Position numbers and translations under genes: made by a program. Below, piece after piece: positions 40,980-53,000 of a stretch of 64,000 nt of DNA (positions are counted from its first letter, which is position 1; every line of letters begins with the position of its first letter). The stretch comes from Puccinia triticina (lineage: Eukaryota > Basidiomycota > Pucciniomycetes > Pucciniales > Pucciniaceae). The notes under the pieces are model-generated. The model was not told the origin of the DNA, did no database searches, and was given only the letters and a program-made list of their open reading frames with translations. The stretch spans positions 4,182,501 through 4,246,500 of the forward strand of contig NC_070574.1 of the NCBI RefSeq assembly GCF_026914185.1, read 5' to 3'.

Positions 40980-42585
40980 TCAAACTTTGATACAAAAGTT
41001 ATTCCTGGATGGACCAGATCTGATTTCAACTTTAGGAAACCTCAGAGAAGAAGCAGATTTTGAATGGTTTGGGCTCGTGAAATCTGGTTGAGTTTCATCG
41101 ACCGTGTTCGACTGATGGTCCTCTTTTTCGAGAAACCAGTATGTGAGCTTGGATGAGTTATGTTGTTTGAGCACCTTGAATCCTAAATAGTTCAGGATCA
41201 TCCGGAATCGCTTGAAGTCCAAGTATCGAGAGTTATTCAAACACGCTAACGGTAAAACGATAAACAGGTTTCCAGCAGGTTTGAGGAATCTTCGAGCTCT
41301 CTTGATCATCTCTCCTGTATGCCAAGCAGATAAATCGTGGGCAAAAAATGGTCTTTCAGCAGGTAGCTAAACTTTTATAATGTGAGGGATGATAGCACAA
41401 ACCTCTCATCTTCAAGTCGCCGATGAAATTCAAGACTAAACTTAAACAGACCACATCGAATTTCTGCAGCTCAGATTTAGGCAGAGGGAATTTGAAGAAA
41501 TCGTATCTTGCGACGAGCGATTCATCGATAGGATTGATATCTATCGAAGTGGTCGAGATCCAGTCAGTGTATTTCGCATACGATTTTCCGTCGATCGCTC
41601 CAACGTCTAACAAGCTGATTTTCTTTTATTTTGGAGGGAAAAGAGATAAGAGGACGATTATTGAATAAATGAATCAAATCAAGAGGGGCGATAAACTGAC
41701 GTTGATCGTAGCTGGTGGACCGGATGGACGGAGGTCCAAGTCGATCAACGTTTGAGCACACCATTTTCCAGTCTCTCCACCTTTCTCCACAGCGCCACCG
41801 ATCTTAGAGGCCGTCTGGTAGGCTTCTAGACCGCCAAGTTTTTTCTGTGCAAGAATCAACTTATGACGGGTGAGTGGATCTAGATTGGCTTGCGATAGTT
41901 GTTTCTCGATCCGATGAAACTCTGAGATCAGTTTCGATGGGTCGTTTTTGATCTTCTTGGAGTGTTTCCGGATCAACTGTTCTAGTTTCTGCTTGTTTTC
42001 TTGCTGATCGACATCTTCTTGTTCTACTTCTGTTTCTGGATGATTAATTTTTTGACGTGATGGTTTAACTTTATTTTTGATCACGGTAGAAGTTATTTCG
42101 ATCTTATCTGGATCCAACCTTTTTCGTTTGAGATCCGTCTCAGCCGGTATCTCTTCCAGTGATGTGGATTGTGATGATAATGATGATGATGATACTTCGG
42201 GGGTAGGGTCGATTGAAGGTCGGTCGAGTGTTTCAGTCTGGGAGCTGGTAGACTGTGAGTTGGGATTAGGCTCTGATGTGCTTCTGGAGAGATGCAGACT
42301 GACCGGCGAAATCAGTTTGTTTCGATGTCGAAGTAGATCAGAGCTTGAAGAAATACTGACGGAGTGATAGCTAGTTGTTTGGTTTGCTTGGTTCGAGTGA
42401 GTTTCGATAGGATTGCTGCCTGGAGACTGTTCCGGGTTGACTTTGACTTGGCTCCAGGTCGGCGGTTGGCTTGAACCATCTTCAAAACCTGTGTGGATTT
42501 TTTTTCCTATTTTCCGATTGTGAAAGTTGCGAACCCAGCCGCCCAGCTTCCCAAGGGTCATTTTATAAGCCCCCCCTTGTGCCAT
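40980..42585 (-). CDS. BMT2: 25S rRNA adenine-N1 methyltransferase, Bmt2-like
   Basis: Bmt2 puts m1A on 25S rRNA in the nucleolus using S-adenosylmethionine. Minus-strand exons: 42585 (or 42561)-41701, 41622-41403, 41314-40980, in phase; about 480 residues. Family blocks: KLGGLEAYQTASKIGG before the methyltransferase domain, LLDVGAIDGKSYAKY (SAM site), IDINP, YDFFKFPLP, FDVVCLSLVLNFI, and NLFIVLPLACLNNSRYLD near the C-terminus. The first 200 or so residues are Ser/Thr-rich with a basic stretch (KKIKNDPSK), longer than in yeast. The acceptor of intron 1 (AAAAG) was chosen by phase. The start is uncertain because the frame is open up to 42723. The gene is divergent from the small gene at 42672. 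Confidence 0.85.
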
Positions 42586-42671
42586 CTCAAGCCCCCCTTG
42601 GCTATTCCACTTCCGATGCAGCACCCGCCGCCACCACCAACCGCCATCAGCAGAGCCAAGACGAAAACAAA

Positions 42672-43218
42672 ATGACTGGAAAAGACTCATCAAGGACCAA
42701 GCCGAATGACGACAAACAGCCACTCTTCAACATCTCACACATCCTCCTTGGCCTAACAATCGGGATCTGTCTAGTTGAGTCTTCTCAATAAACCCAACAC
42801 ACCCAGGAGTCAGCTCAGCTGATCCATGTTCTCTCTAGGCTGTTAGCATCAACCAACTCTCGTTGTCAGACTTTGGGCGATGGGCAAGCTATCTGATCAA
42901 GCCATCCTCATCGGCTGTCCTAGAATCATCGGATGACCATTTAAGCTGGTTGAGTTGGCACAAAGTTCAGCTCAATAACCCACTCTCCAAGCACGACCAT
43001 CACCCCAGGTAAAAACTCTCAGTTCAATCACACACACATACATCTATTGACCACTGAACTTCGCCTGATCCTATGTAAAATACAGTGAATATCACCACTC
43101 AGAAGACCATCCCAACCATCAACCTCCAACCCTCAAGGAAGAGATCAAGAAGATCATAAATTCAAACAGACTCAAACTCAATAACTTTAACATCATTCAC
43201 TCCGATGACGAACTATAG
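42672..43218 (+). CDS. Small predicted single-pass membrane protein
   Basis: Exons: 42672-42773, 42839-43008, 43086-43218; 134 residues in phase. Residues about 20-38 (FNISHILLGLTIGICLA) are hydrophobic and could be one membrane segment. The C-terminal half is His/Asp/Lys-rich and hydrophilic (HHSEDHPNHQPP, then LKEEIKKIIN). I do not recognise the family. The first donor (GTTGAG) is weak and was chosen by phase. The gene starts within 90 bp of the BMT2 start, so the two probably share a promoter region. It converges on CK2 alpha. Confidence 0.6.
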
Positions 43219-43947
43219 ATCTCTCCTCTTAATCTCACAATTAGCCCAGTAATTTAAAAGTAATACGAGATAAGAAAAAGTAACGGCAAATGTTTCCGTA
43301 TTCACTGTACTTGTAGATGTTCTATCTCCTTCTTGTATGAAACCCAATACACAATCATAACAGACTTGGACTCCTTTATACTCATCTCTACAGAGATCCA
43401 TTTTGTGTTATTCACCATCAGTTCTTCAATCAGCCGGAGACGTTCAACGATTTTGAACTAGTCTCATTTTTGTGTCTCTATTTGTAATCGCATTTTGAAC
43501 GCCCATGCAGAAACTACTACTCCAGGATGTATCATAATCTCTTCCAACCGTTTTAATGTTTATTTTTGGGCAAGGAAACTCTTTAGAATATGTATCTATC
43601 CCACAGGAGCCATTGGTTTGACGTCTTAATGTCCATGTTTTGTTTTTCAAACACTTTCTTTTCACTCAATAGGTACGCCAATACACACACTGGTAGCGAC
43701 TCAAATATGTATAGAGGAATAGAAATAGAGATAGAAAAACGCACACGAAATTGGATTAGATCTGCAAAGAAGTACACATCCCTATCTTGTGAACTTTTTA
43801 CGGGAACTAAAGAAGAAATGAACAGGGTGATTGTCAAGTAGAAAGTGGCAGTGAAATACAGGTGGCGGGCGCGTGTACGTGTGCGTGTGTTGATGTGTGG
43901 GGTTGTTGTTAATAGTAGGTTCTATTTGATGGATGAGGACTCAGTGC
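43219..43947. other. Convergent 3' region
   Basis: The 730 bp between the stops of the small membrane protein gene (+) and CK2 alpha (-) hold both 3' UTRs. A GTGTACGTGTGCGTGTGTTGATGTGTG stretch is at about 43873. No gene seen. Confidence 0.5.
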
Positions 43948-45669
43948 TTAAGCTTCAGTTTCTTCGACTTGTGGAGCTGATGTGCCGAAGGGCATGCCCT
44001 CTCGCTGTCGAACAGGTTCTGAAAACAGGACGAGAGGAAGAAAATCAATGAATACACTTTACACTGGTGACACGACAAAGCCTCTTCGAGTAATTGCTGA
44101 TACTTACCGAAGTAAGGATGCATCATTGCTTCCTGTGCCGTCAGTCGCTCTTGATGATCGTATTGGAGAAGCTTATCCAAGAAATCTGGGGAACCAATAA
44201 ATGATTAGAGCTAAGAAGATTTATGACGGATGGGGAGAGCATAATGAGTTTACCTATTGCTTCGTTAGAGATGAATCGCTGACTAGAAAAACCAAGGGTG
44301 AAATGGGATTAATCAACCAATCGACTGGGTGACATGATACTGAATTTGAAAAACCGACTTCTCAGTTGTAAGAAACCGACTCCAGGGCTTCCGCTGGTAA
44401 CGTCCCAAGATATCATCGTACTGAGCATCTAACTCGATGTCGTACTTCTCCAGATATGCGTATAACTCATCCGTCCCAAGCACCTTGGTAATCTTCACCA
44501 ATTGATCATAGTTATCATGTCCGTGAAAAAATGGTTCTTTTCGAAAGATCTAGTGACCGCAAACCATCCGACCCCAATATCAGCTCAACTTACTTTAGCC
44601 TCTGGGTTGATTCGAAGAAAAAAGGAAGAACAAACAGACCATAGATGCGAACATACATCCCAGACTCCACATATCAAGACTGTAATCATACTCTTGAAAG
44701 TCGACGAGTAGTTCGGGTCCCTTGAAATATCTTGAGGCGACCCGGACGTTATATTCGGTATTCGGATGGTAAAACTCGGCCAGACCCCAATCGATAAGGC
44801 GTAGCTGACGACGTTCGTGGTCGATCATCACGTTGTGGGGCTTGACATCTCTAACGTAGGGCTTAAACATTGGTCAGACGGGGAACTTACTCCTCTCTTG
44901 CAATTTTTCTCATCGTGTTTTCCGAATTCAGATCGAGGGATAGTTGTAACCACACACCTGTGCATGATTCCTCGGGAGTGGGCAAAGTCGAGAGCTTTGA
45001 GTAGTTCGAGGATGTAGAACCGAACATCGTAATCAGTAAACTTAGGATAGAGTACCTTGAAGTCGGTGTTGTTAATGTATTCCGTGACAATCGATGGCGT
45101 TTTTGACTGGATTCGGAGCGATGAGATATTATCAGAGATGTCGAGGATAGCCACGGTGACTTGAAAAGTTCGTCTCACCTGTGGATCACGAACCACGTCC
45201 AATAAAGTGATGATATTCGGACCACCCGCCAAGTTTTGTAGAATCTTAATCTCCCGTTTAATTTTTTTCTTCTTGACTGGTTTCAAGACCTAATCGAATC
45301 ATCCATTGGAAGGAAGTTTTTTTTTGTTCGCCAATAAGGCCATTTAACCAAAGATCGAATGCTAAGCGTTACGCAGATGAATCGACATACCTTAACAATA
45401 CATTTCTCGTCATTTACAATGTTCACACCTTCAAAGACCTCCGAGTATTTACCCCGGCCGACTTTTCTAACGATCTCGTAGTTATCTTGGTGACCCCAGG
45501 AAACGGACAATCCATCTGCTCAAACAAACATAATACAAGGAAGTCAGACAAGCGAGATCTTTTTCGATATATGATTGACCTGGGGTGGCATACCATAATC
45601 CCACCAGGTTTGCCCGAAGTCCGCATTGACGTGAGCATAGACACCGGCTTTTGATCTCGGGGCGGTCAT
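43948..45669 (-). CDS. CKA1: Casein kinase 2 catalytic subunit alpha
   Basis: CK2 alpha is an acidophilic Ser/Thr kinase of nucleus and cytoplasm that acts in a tetramer with regulatory beta subunits. Minus-strand exons: 45669-45594, 45515-45391, 45289-45179, 45106-44958, 44850-44640, 44549-44359, 44282-44254 (29 bases), 44185-44108, 44018-43948; 346 residues, all in phase, the usual core length. Hallmarks: [11 protein letters not shown] (Gly loop), [12 protein letters not shown] (basic cluster), [17 protein letters not shown] (catalytic loop), [10 protein letters not shown] (the DWG in place of DFG that marks CK2), [11 protein letters not shown] and [14 protein letters not shown]. It is divergent from the gene at 46654 across about 985 bp. 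Confidence 0.97.
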
Positions 45670-46653
45670 GACGATGATAGACTATGCGTATCGAGATTCT
45701 TTCTCTCCTGTTTGATTCCGAGTTTTCTATCTTTTTCGTCGTTCTGTTGTGGTCTCCTTTTCTTGCCCCTCCAGTGCTGCCTGCCGCGAGCTTGTTGATC
45801 AACCAAAAAAACGTATTTATTTAGTTTTTGCTAGTTTAAAACTCCGCGATCGGAACCTTGAATGTGGCGGGCACTGGGCAGGCGCCTGTCGCGCAACGCG
45901 CAGAGGCCCTGCGGCCTGCGGGGCCCTCCTCCGGCAGAGAGGCTTATCCTTTCGCAAGCTATTTTCCCGGTGTTTGACGGTGTCTTCTCTCTCGAGATCT
46001 TGGTCGTCTTTAATGGCGCGTCTGACATGGCAGTATTCTCGAGGGTTGTCATGCTCATCTTGGCGTTATGGCCGACGTTTCCAGAATCCTTGGACGCAGA
46101 CTCAAGAGTCTAGACTGGACAGCCTGATCGCAGGTTTAAATTCTGGTCCAGGAGGAATGGACAGAAAGATTTGCGGGAGTATTTTTGCTTAATTAAGAGT
46201 TCAATAGTGTCGAGCCTCTCAACTATTTACATTTATCAAATATTTACCTTGAACTCATGTCCATACTTTTCTCGCAGAACCTCGCTTTTCTCAATTTCCT
46301 GACTCTTGTTGTTCTGTACTTAATATGATTTTGTGAGTTCTTATCTTGCCAATCGCGGTCACCGGCCTTAGTTTGCCGTATGTAATTTGATCACAGTGTC
46401 AGGGTGATAAAATTGATGACGTCACTTAGTGAAAGAGTACAGTAAGAAAGTCGGCCCCATGATGTCTGTTTGTGAGCACGTTGAGCTGCTGACCGTCTTC
46501 CTCTTACCATTTTCCTGTTGACCGTCGTGGAGGAGTTTCGACGTGCCCGAGCGGCTACATAAATTTCTTTCTTTCCGTCACTTGCCCAAACTCAGAGCTC
46601 AATAAACTCTAGAAAACCTTGCAAATTCAGAATCGGTCTCCCTCCGAGTAAAG
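45670..46653. other. Divergent promoter region, CKA1 and 46654 gene
   Basis: No gene is seen. It contains a GC-rich palindromic stretch (GAGGCCCTGCGGCCTGCGGGGCCCTCC at about 45902) and a CT-rich, TCAATAAA-containing 3' part close to the start at 46654. Confidence 0.5.
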
Positions 46654-49530
46654 ATGTCCGATACGGAAACCGAACCTGATCACGAAACCCAGCCCGTTGG
46701 GATTCAAGGAAATGTCAGCCCTGGGATTGATTTCCGATTGAATGGGGTTGAACCATCCAAACTAGATGATCATCTTTTGCCGAAGGAAGACGACCATTCA
46801 GTCTCGACCCAAGCTCATACCGTCAAATCGGCTGTCGAAACATTGAGCCAGGCGATTCTAGAGAGTGATCTCGTGAGTTGAAATGCGGTAGAGCAAGTCT
46901 GGCGAAGATTGAGTAATAAACATGCATGTTCTTACAGGAAAATGATGACACCCTTAACCTCGGATTGGCCCGAGCAGCCCAAACGATTTCGAATTTTCTC
47001 AAATTAGCCAAGCTGACAGTTGCGACTGAGGAAGACTACGACAGGCTGCCTGGTTGGATGAGGGAAGATCTAATCGAATGTTTGGACATGATTCGTAAGT
47101 CAGTTTTACACTCCCTTGAGCTCGACCTATTCTGATCGTACCGATGTTCCCGCCGCCCAAGCAAGTAAGCGAAAGGTTCTTGAATGCGCTTTTCCTCCTG
47201 AGACAAAATATTTCCCATTTGGCGATCAAGCGCGAGCATGTTGCATCTTCTCAAATGGTAACATTATCCGACGTCGTCATTGCCGCCATCGTCGATTATG
47301 TCAGTGACACCAGTCGAGGGAGGGGCAAAGGAAAAGACGGCGCGGAGTATCAATCAATCGAGCTTGCAGTGCGACTACCCCAGCGTATCGATAGCTTTTC
47401 TAACTTTCTTACAAGTCCGATTTTCGAGATAGAACCAGATTTAACCATAAATATAAAATTGGCAGCCTTGGCAATCCTGTACTGCTCTAGATGCCTGAAT
47501 CCCATCCGACAGTCTTCAGAGAAGAATTTAGCTGATAGCATCTCAAGTTTTTGTCTCTGCGCTCAATTGGAGAGGCTCCCAGATCTAGCAATTGCCCACC
47601 TTCTCTGTGTTTACATGGTGAGACGGTGTTATGAGAGGTTGTTGCCCGGAAAGAGACGAGACTAAACTGACATATCAGTGGGTCAACAGTCCTCTTGCGT
47701 GGATTTTAAGGATGAACTCCATCCGTTCAAACCAGCAACGAATGCTGCTCTGTGGAAACTACTCATCCAGCTATTTCCTGAGAAAACTATGCTTTCTGGA
47801 GAAGGCTTGAACGCCGGACAAAAGATGGTCTTGTCTCATGGAGCCCTTTTGATGCCCTGGATTTGGTGGAACTGTTCCCTTTGCCCTGCACAAGACTCGA
47901 ATTGGGTAGGAGTGGTCGTAAGCATCTATGTTTCTTCTCCCTACTGTATGTTGATTTGTTTAAACAGATCTCGTTTCTGCACTTTCCCCCATCCAGACCC
48001 TGTTGTGGATTCGCCAAGAATACTCGTGGCTCGGTTTGAATTCCAACCAATATGGAGTCTTTTTATCTGATATAATGCGGTCTCAGTTTGAATGTTTAGA
48101 AGAGACCGCAAAATACTTGCGCGTCGTGAACACTTTACTCGAGAATCGTGCAATAGGCCTCAAACATTTATTGGTCAGGCTTTCGCGTTTTCGCGAATGG
48201 CTAGTCTACTAGCAGTAAAAGAAACTGACCGGATGGATCCATCGATGGATTTCAGGGAATGAAGAAGGATGAAAAGTACATTAAGGAATCCGGTATTGAA
48301 GAACATTTTCCGAAGTACACCACATTGGCAGTGCTTCAAACCTACTCGGCGGTATCCGGCTTACCGACGGAATTGCTGAGCAAGGAGGAAAATGATGAAA
48401 TTTGCACTCAAGTTGAAAAGGTCATACAAGTCGAGATCGATGGGAGCTTTGAGGGATCAAGTATGCTGCTTCAAATTTTGTCTTCATGAAATGCTGCAGG
48501 CTCGATCGGAAAAACAGCCTACTAACTGACAATGATCCCCAGCTCGGTTGGAAGTCATAGACATGACACTCAGCTTACCACAGTCAGCTTCTGATCGCCT
48601 GATTCAGAGCTTGCAAATCAGGTTCAACTTGATGCTTGAAAGCCTACTCCTAGAAATCGAGGTTTCTGCCGACCCCACCTGCTGCCATGAAGAAAAATTG
48701 TTACACCAACAAAGGGCTTTAAGCAAGTTAAAATTTCTTACTAAATGTGTCGAAATTCAATCACTGAGTGAGTTAGAGAAATTGAACTAGCACTGGGGTT
48801 TACATAGAAGCTGATTCATCTTCGGACCGCCTCTTAGAAGAGTATCTAGTGAAGGGCGCAATATTCAACTTGGTTAATACCCTTTTGACCCCGCTCGGGT
48901 GTGATCATACGGTAGCACTGGCTACAACGAAATTGATTTTGTGTATTTCAAAATCAGCAAAAGAGAGTTGGCCTTTAAATCAGCAACAGTTACAAACAGT
49001 TTCTAACGCTTTGATCGAAGTTATGGCGGATGGTCATGGAACAAGTGGTGAGTCAATCAGTGAAGAGCCGTGCGGAAAACAGGACCCACTTCCAATGCTT
49101 TACTTCCATTCTAGTCGAAAGAAAGCGTTGGCAACGCGGAGAAGGAGTTGTGGCCAGCCTCGTGACTGCAGATTTCGTGAAAGGATATTGCGCCCGGTTC
49201 GATTATCAAGTGAACTATCCGCTGGCAATATACGGTGCCCTCAGAGAGGAATTAGCCGACGAGCTTTGGATTCACTCAGGCGCTCGGTCGCAAACCAAGT
49301 CACATCTGACGAATTCTGGATCTAACCGGAGCTTCCATTACGGTCCATCAGCTCCCGAAACACATCCTGGGATTTTGGTCGCTGAGGCAATGCAAATATT
49401 ATTTAAGCGATTTAGTGACGCTCAAAGTGAGCTGGTTGCCTCCCTCAAAGTAATTTATCCCTGCTGCTATGTTGCATTAATTGAAAGTTGATTATCTGAT
49501 CAGGGAAGTATGTTCAACAAAGCCCGTTGA
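46654..49530 (+). CDS. Unrecognised helical protein, 750 residues
   Basis: Exons: 46654-46872, 46938-47094, 47166-47617, 47690-47905, 47997-48173, 48256-48460, 48543-48767, 48808-49047, 49115-49449, 49504-49530; all join in phase. The N-terminal 75 residues are acidic and probably disordered. The remainder is leucine-rich and looks all-helical (LGLARAAQTISNFLKLAKL, LERLPDLAIAHLLCVYM, GAIFNLVNTLLTPLG, LVAEAMQILFKRF), suggestive of an ARM/HEAT-like solenoid, but no family signature was found. There is no signal peptide or membrane segment. The start follows TCTCCCTCCGAGTAAAG and is the first in-frame ATG. The last exon is very short; skipping it would give another C-terminus. The acceptor of exon 3 (GCAAG) was chosen by phase. 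Confidence 0.75.
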
Positions 49531-50039
49531 CACGGGAATTGCAGACTTACCTGAAATCAAGGCCGGAGGAAATATTTCAAATTCTTATGCTCTCATTCGA
49601 TGTTGCTTAACCATGGCATTTACCTGAGTTTAGCGCTCCTGTTGATTATAACAATAAAATGCTATCCTTCCAATGATTAACTCTATCAACTCTCGATTGT
49701 GCGATGTGTGACTTTGGTTCGAGGAGCTTTTGTTGGACAAACCTTATTATCATCCCCAGAAAAGCAACAGATTATAAGTCACAGGTATTATGCTTTTGGT
49801 TCAGTAAATAAATAGGTTGTTATGTTTATATATCTGAGGTGGTATTCATTTTAGAAAAAATATTTGACCCAAGACAGGCAGTCGTCCAGATGTAATTGAT
49901 TAGTCTATTGGTTGTAGATAACGAAGAATGATCAAGAAAATGATTCATTCTCTGGAGGCCAAAAAAAAGGAATGGAAATTTGGAAAAAATCAAAACCGTA
50001 ATTTGTTTAAGAAGTCCAAAAAGAAACAGATGAACGAGA
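49531..50039. other. Convergent 3' region
   Basis: The 509 bp between the stops of the 46654 gene (+) and NUP170 (-) are AT-rich, with AATAAA-type words near 49655 and 49808. No gene seen. Confidence 0.5.
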
Positions 50040-53000
50040 TCAAAACAAGTCACGAATTTTAAGTTTTGACTTTTTAAAACTTCGGATGGCATCAGAGAAT
50101 TCGTTATCATCTGAATGAGTCTGAGGGTTAGCCGCCACATTAGGAAGGCCATTTCTGTGGGAGGAGGGATGGGAATTGATGAGCATGTGAGAGAGCGTGT
50201 CGATGTAGCGATCGATTACGTCTTCTAATCGGGCTGCAGGGAAGCCGTTCGTCGGCGGTCCGGTCGAGTTCGGGTTGCCGGTTGAGTGCGAGTTGGTCAG
50301 TAAGAAATCGTTCAGCTCGTCGACCTCACGTATCCATTGTTGGATGATTTCGGCAATCTCGAACGTTAAAAATGAAAGTGTACTATCGATGTGCCATGGA
50401 GGCAACTGTATTTCCAATCTTTGATCAGTTCAATTATCGTCATTTACTTTCATGGTCAGGAGGCAATGTCAATCTGACCTTGCTGGTGAATAGCTCATCA
50501 ACTGATTCCCAGATTGTCTGCCACGGTAATCCAGCCTCCCTCAGAACGGAACCGACCCATTTTTTGTTTCCAGGCAAAGGGTTGTCAAACGCGTATTTCT
50601 CCAAGATCCCAACAATCATAGCTTAACGTTTTTTTTAGAAAACATGACCAAGATAAAGAAAGGACAGACCGAGATAAAGAAGGGACAAGAAAATGGTGAT
50701 CCAATCAGCTTTGTTTTTATCGCTGCGGAAGAAGATCAGGTCGGACTGCTTACAAGTATTAAAAGCGATGTCAGAAGGATAGAATTTCCTTCCCAATTGG
50801 GACACTTTGTTAGCAACGCCCTCAACTCCAGACAAACCGCCGGGTCTACCTTCATGAGCTGCAGCGCGAAATACGAGATAAACGATCAAGAGCCCCGCAT
50901 GCATCTGGATGAGGAACTACAGAACTGACCTTGCTCGATGATAGCCAACCAAACAGTTTGGATCAGATTTAGATCTCGGTGATCAGAGACGTGGAAAATC
51001 AATAAAGTGCATTCCAGTAATCCTAGTGGCTCAACAATATCTCTATATATCTGCAGAATTAGAACACAAAAGTCAATCTCGATGATCTGAAGAGACCCAA
51101 CAAGGGAAATAAAAGAATGTTTACAGAGCGAGAGGTACTAACCTCGCTAATCGTTAACAGTCTAGCTTGTAAGACCTGCAGAATGACTTCTTTGGTTTGA
51201 CTTGCATCTTGCTCTTCATTATGATGATGGTTGAGGTGGAACTGATCATCACTCAAGTCTAGCACGTTCTGAAGCACCTCGACTTGAACTTGAGCGACCT
51301 CCAATTTCTCTTCGATATCCGTTAGAAAGCTAAAGACTTCACCATTCTCACTTTTGGTGGTCAGATTCGGTGTAGACTTCGCATTGCTGACGGCTAATGA
51401 CAGATATTCGATTCTTCGTGGGAGTTGGAGGTTCAATCTATGGAATGGAGGGTATACAGACGCGGGAGGATGTGAGTAATGCTGCCGCATCCGAATCAAA
51501 TACAAAATCAAGCCTACCCATCATCGCTTGCTAGGTTGGCCAAGATTCGAGCCGCCTCAAAGAATGCAGAGTTACGAGTATAGTATTGCCACAACAGATC
51601 GGCTTTCGACAGTGTAATGGGAGGTGCTTGCAGAAAAGCTTCCAAAAACGGTGTTCGGGCCTAAGTAAAAGTGGTACAGTTGGAGAGAATGTTAGCTTTG
51701 ACCAAGAAGAATCATCCACGTCCCACGTACTTCAAGAAGTGGCATGGTCTTATCCTGCTCCAGTAACCAATCGTAATAACGGTAGTGAAATAGTTCATCG
51801 TCACTTGTGAGAGCTAGCTGGACCGCATGGTCGAGCACAGCCGACAATTCGGCCGCTGTGTATTCAGCGTGACAAAGAAGAGGCGTTAGAAGAACAAGGT
51901 CTATGACTAAGGAGTGGGAGATGAGAGCTTACAAGTCAGACCACTTGAACTTGATCCAGGATCGAAAGTAACCAAGGCGTTCTTGATAGACGAATAACAT
52001 TGATCGATCAATTCGTAGACTTTTGAACGACTGTCACTCTTCGGTTGACCTTCCTTCCAATACGACAGTGCTTGCCGAGTCGGATCCCAGACTCTTACAC
52101 AAGATAATGATAGCTCGACGACGCCGTCCAAGAAACCAGCATCAGTGAACTGGTTACAAGCATCTTGAAGAACTTCTAGTGACATGTGCTTGGATCCCTT
52201 TTGAAATAGCCTTGATTTATGGAACAAATGAACCATGAAGATATCAAATTCAGCATCAGTTCGTGCAAGTTGTCACTATATACAACTTTATTGAAGCAAC
52301 TACTCACCGGAGAGCCTCCCGGGCCCATTTTCGTTTTTCTTGACTATTAGAACTCTCTTTTGCCGTGTTCAGTGCTTCGATTGCCTTGTAGGGAGAAAGA
52401 AGAAAAATCGATGTTATTCCGGCAAGTTCAAGCGGCTATGGCAATTAGGGAAGTGCGAACTTTATACAGTAGTACATCGTCAGAGGTACAGAAGGTACCG
52501 CACCGCTGTTGGAGAGTTTCACTGATCGCATCAACACTGAAGGATTGATTGATCTGTTGATTAATCAGAGTTTTGACTAGTTCTCGAGCACAATCGCGCC
52601 CTTGTTGGCCGGTGATGAATTCTCGATACGTTAGATTCAACAGAATTTCGGATACTTCGCGAGGTGAGCTGGTAAAATGAAAACATTAGCTATATATGTG
52701 TATGTTTTAAAAGAAAGCGAGAAAGCTGACAAACTCACGCAGACAACAAGTCGCTCAATTTATAATCAATCAGTAGATGAACAAACGACAATGCTTCTAC
52801 TGCCTGGGTCAACAAGACACGAAGGCCAACAATCGAAGCTTGCTCCAAGTTATAGACGGCAGGGTCAGTTCGACCAGCAGTCCGTACATCAGGGATCGAC
52901 GATAGTAGAACCACCTCACTGGATTATCATAAATCAAAAATTGATGCAATCTTGAATCAGAAAATGTGGTTTCTTGGGGGGCAGTTGTTGGCTGCGTAGA

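Noticed and set aside
49826..50152. Minus ORF MAFLMWRLTLRLIQ...
   Set aside because: It overlaps the C-terminal exon and 3' UTR of NUP170 in a different frame.
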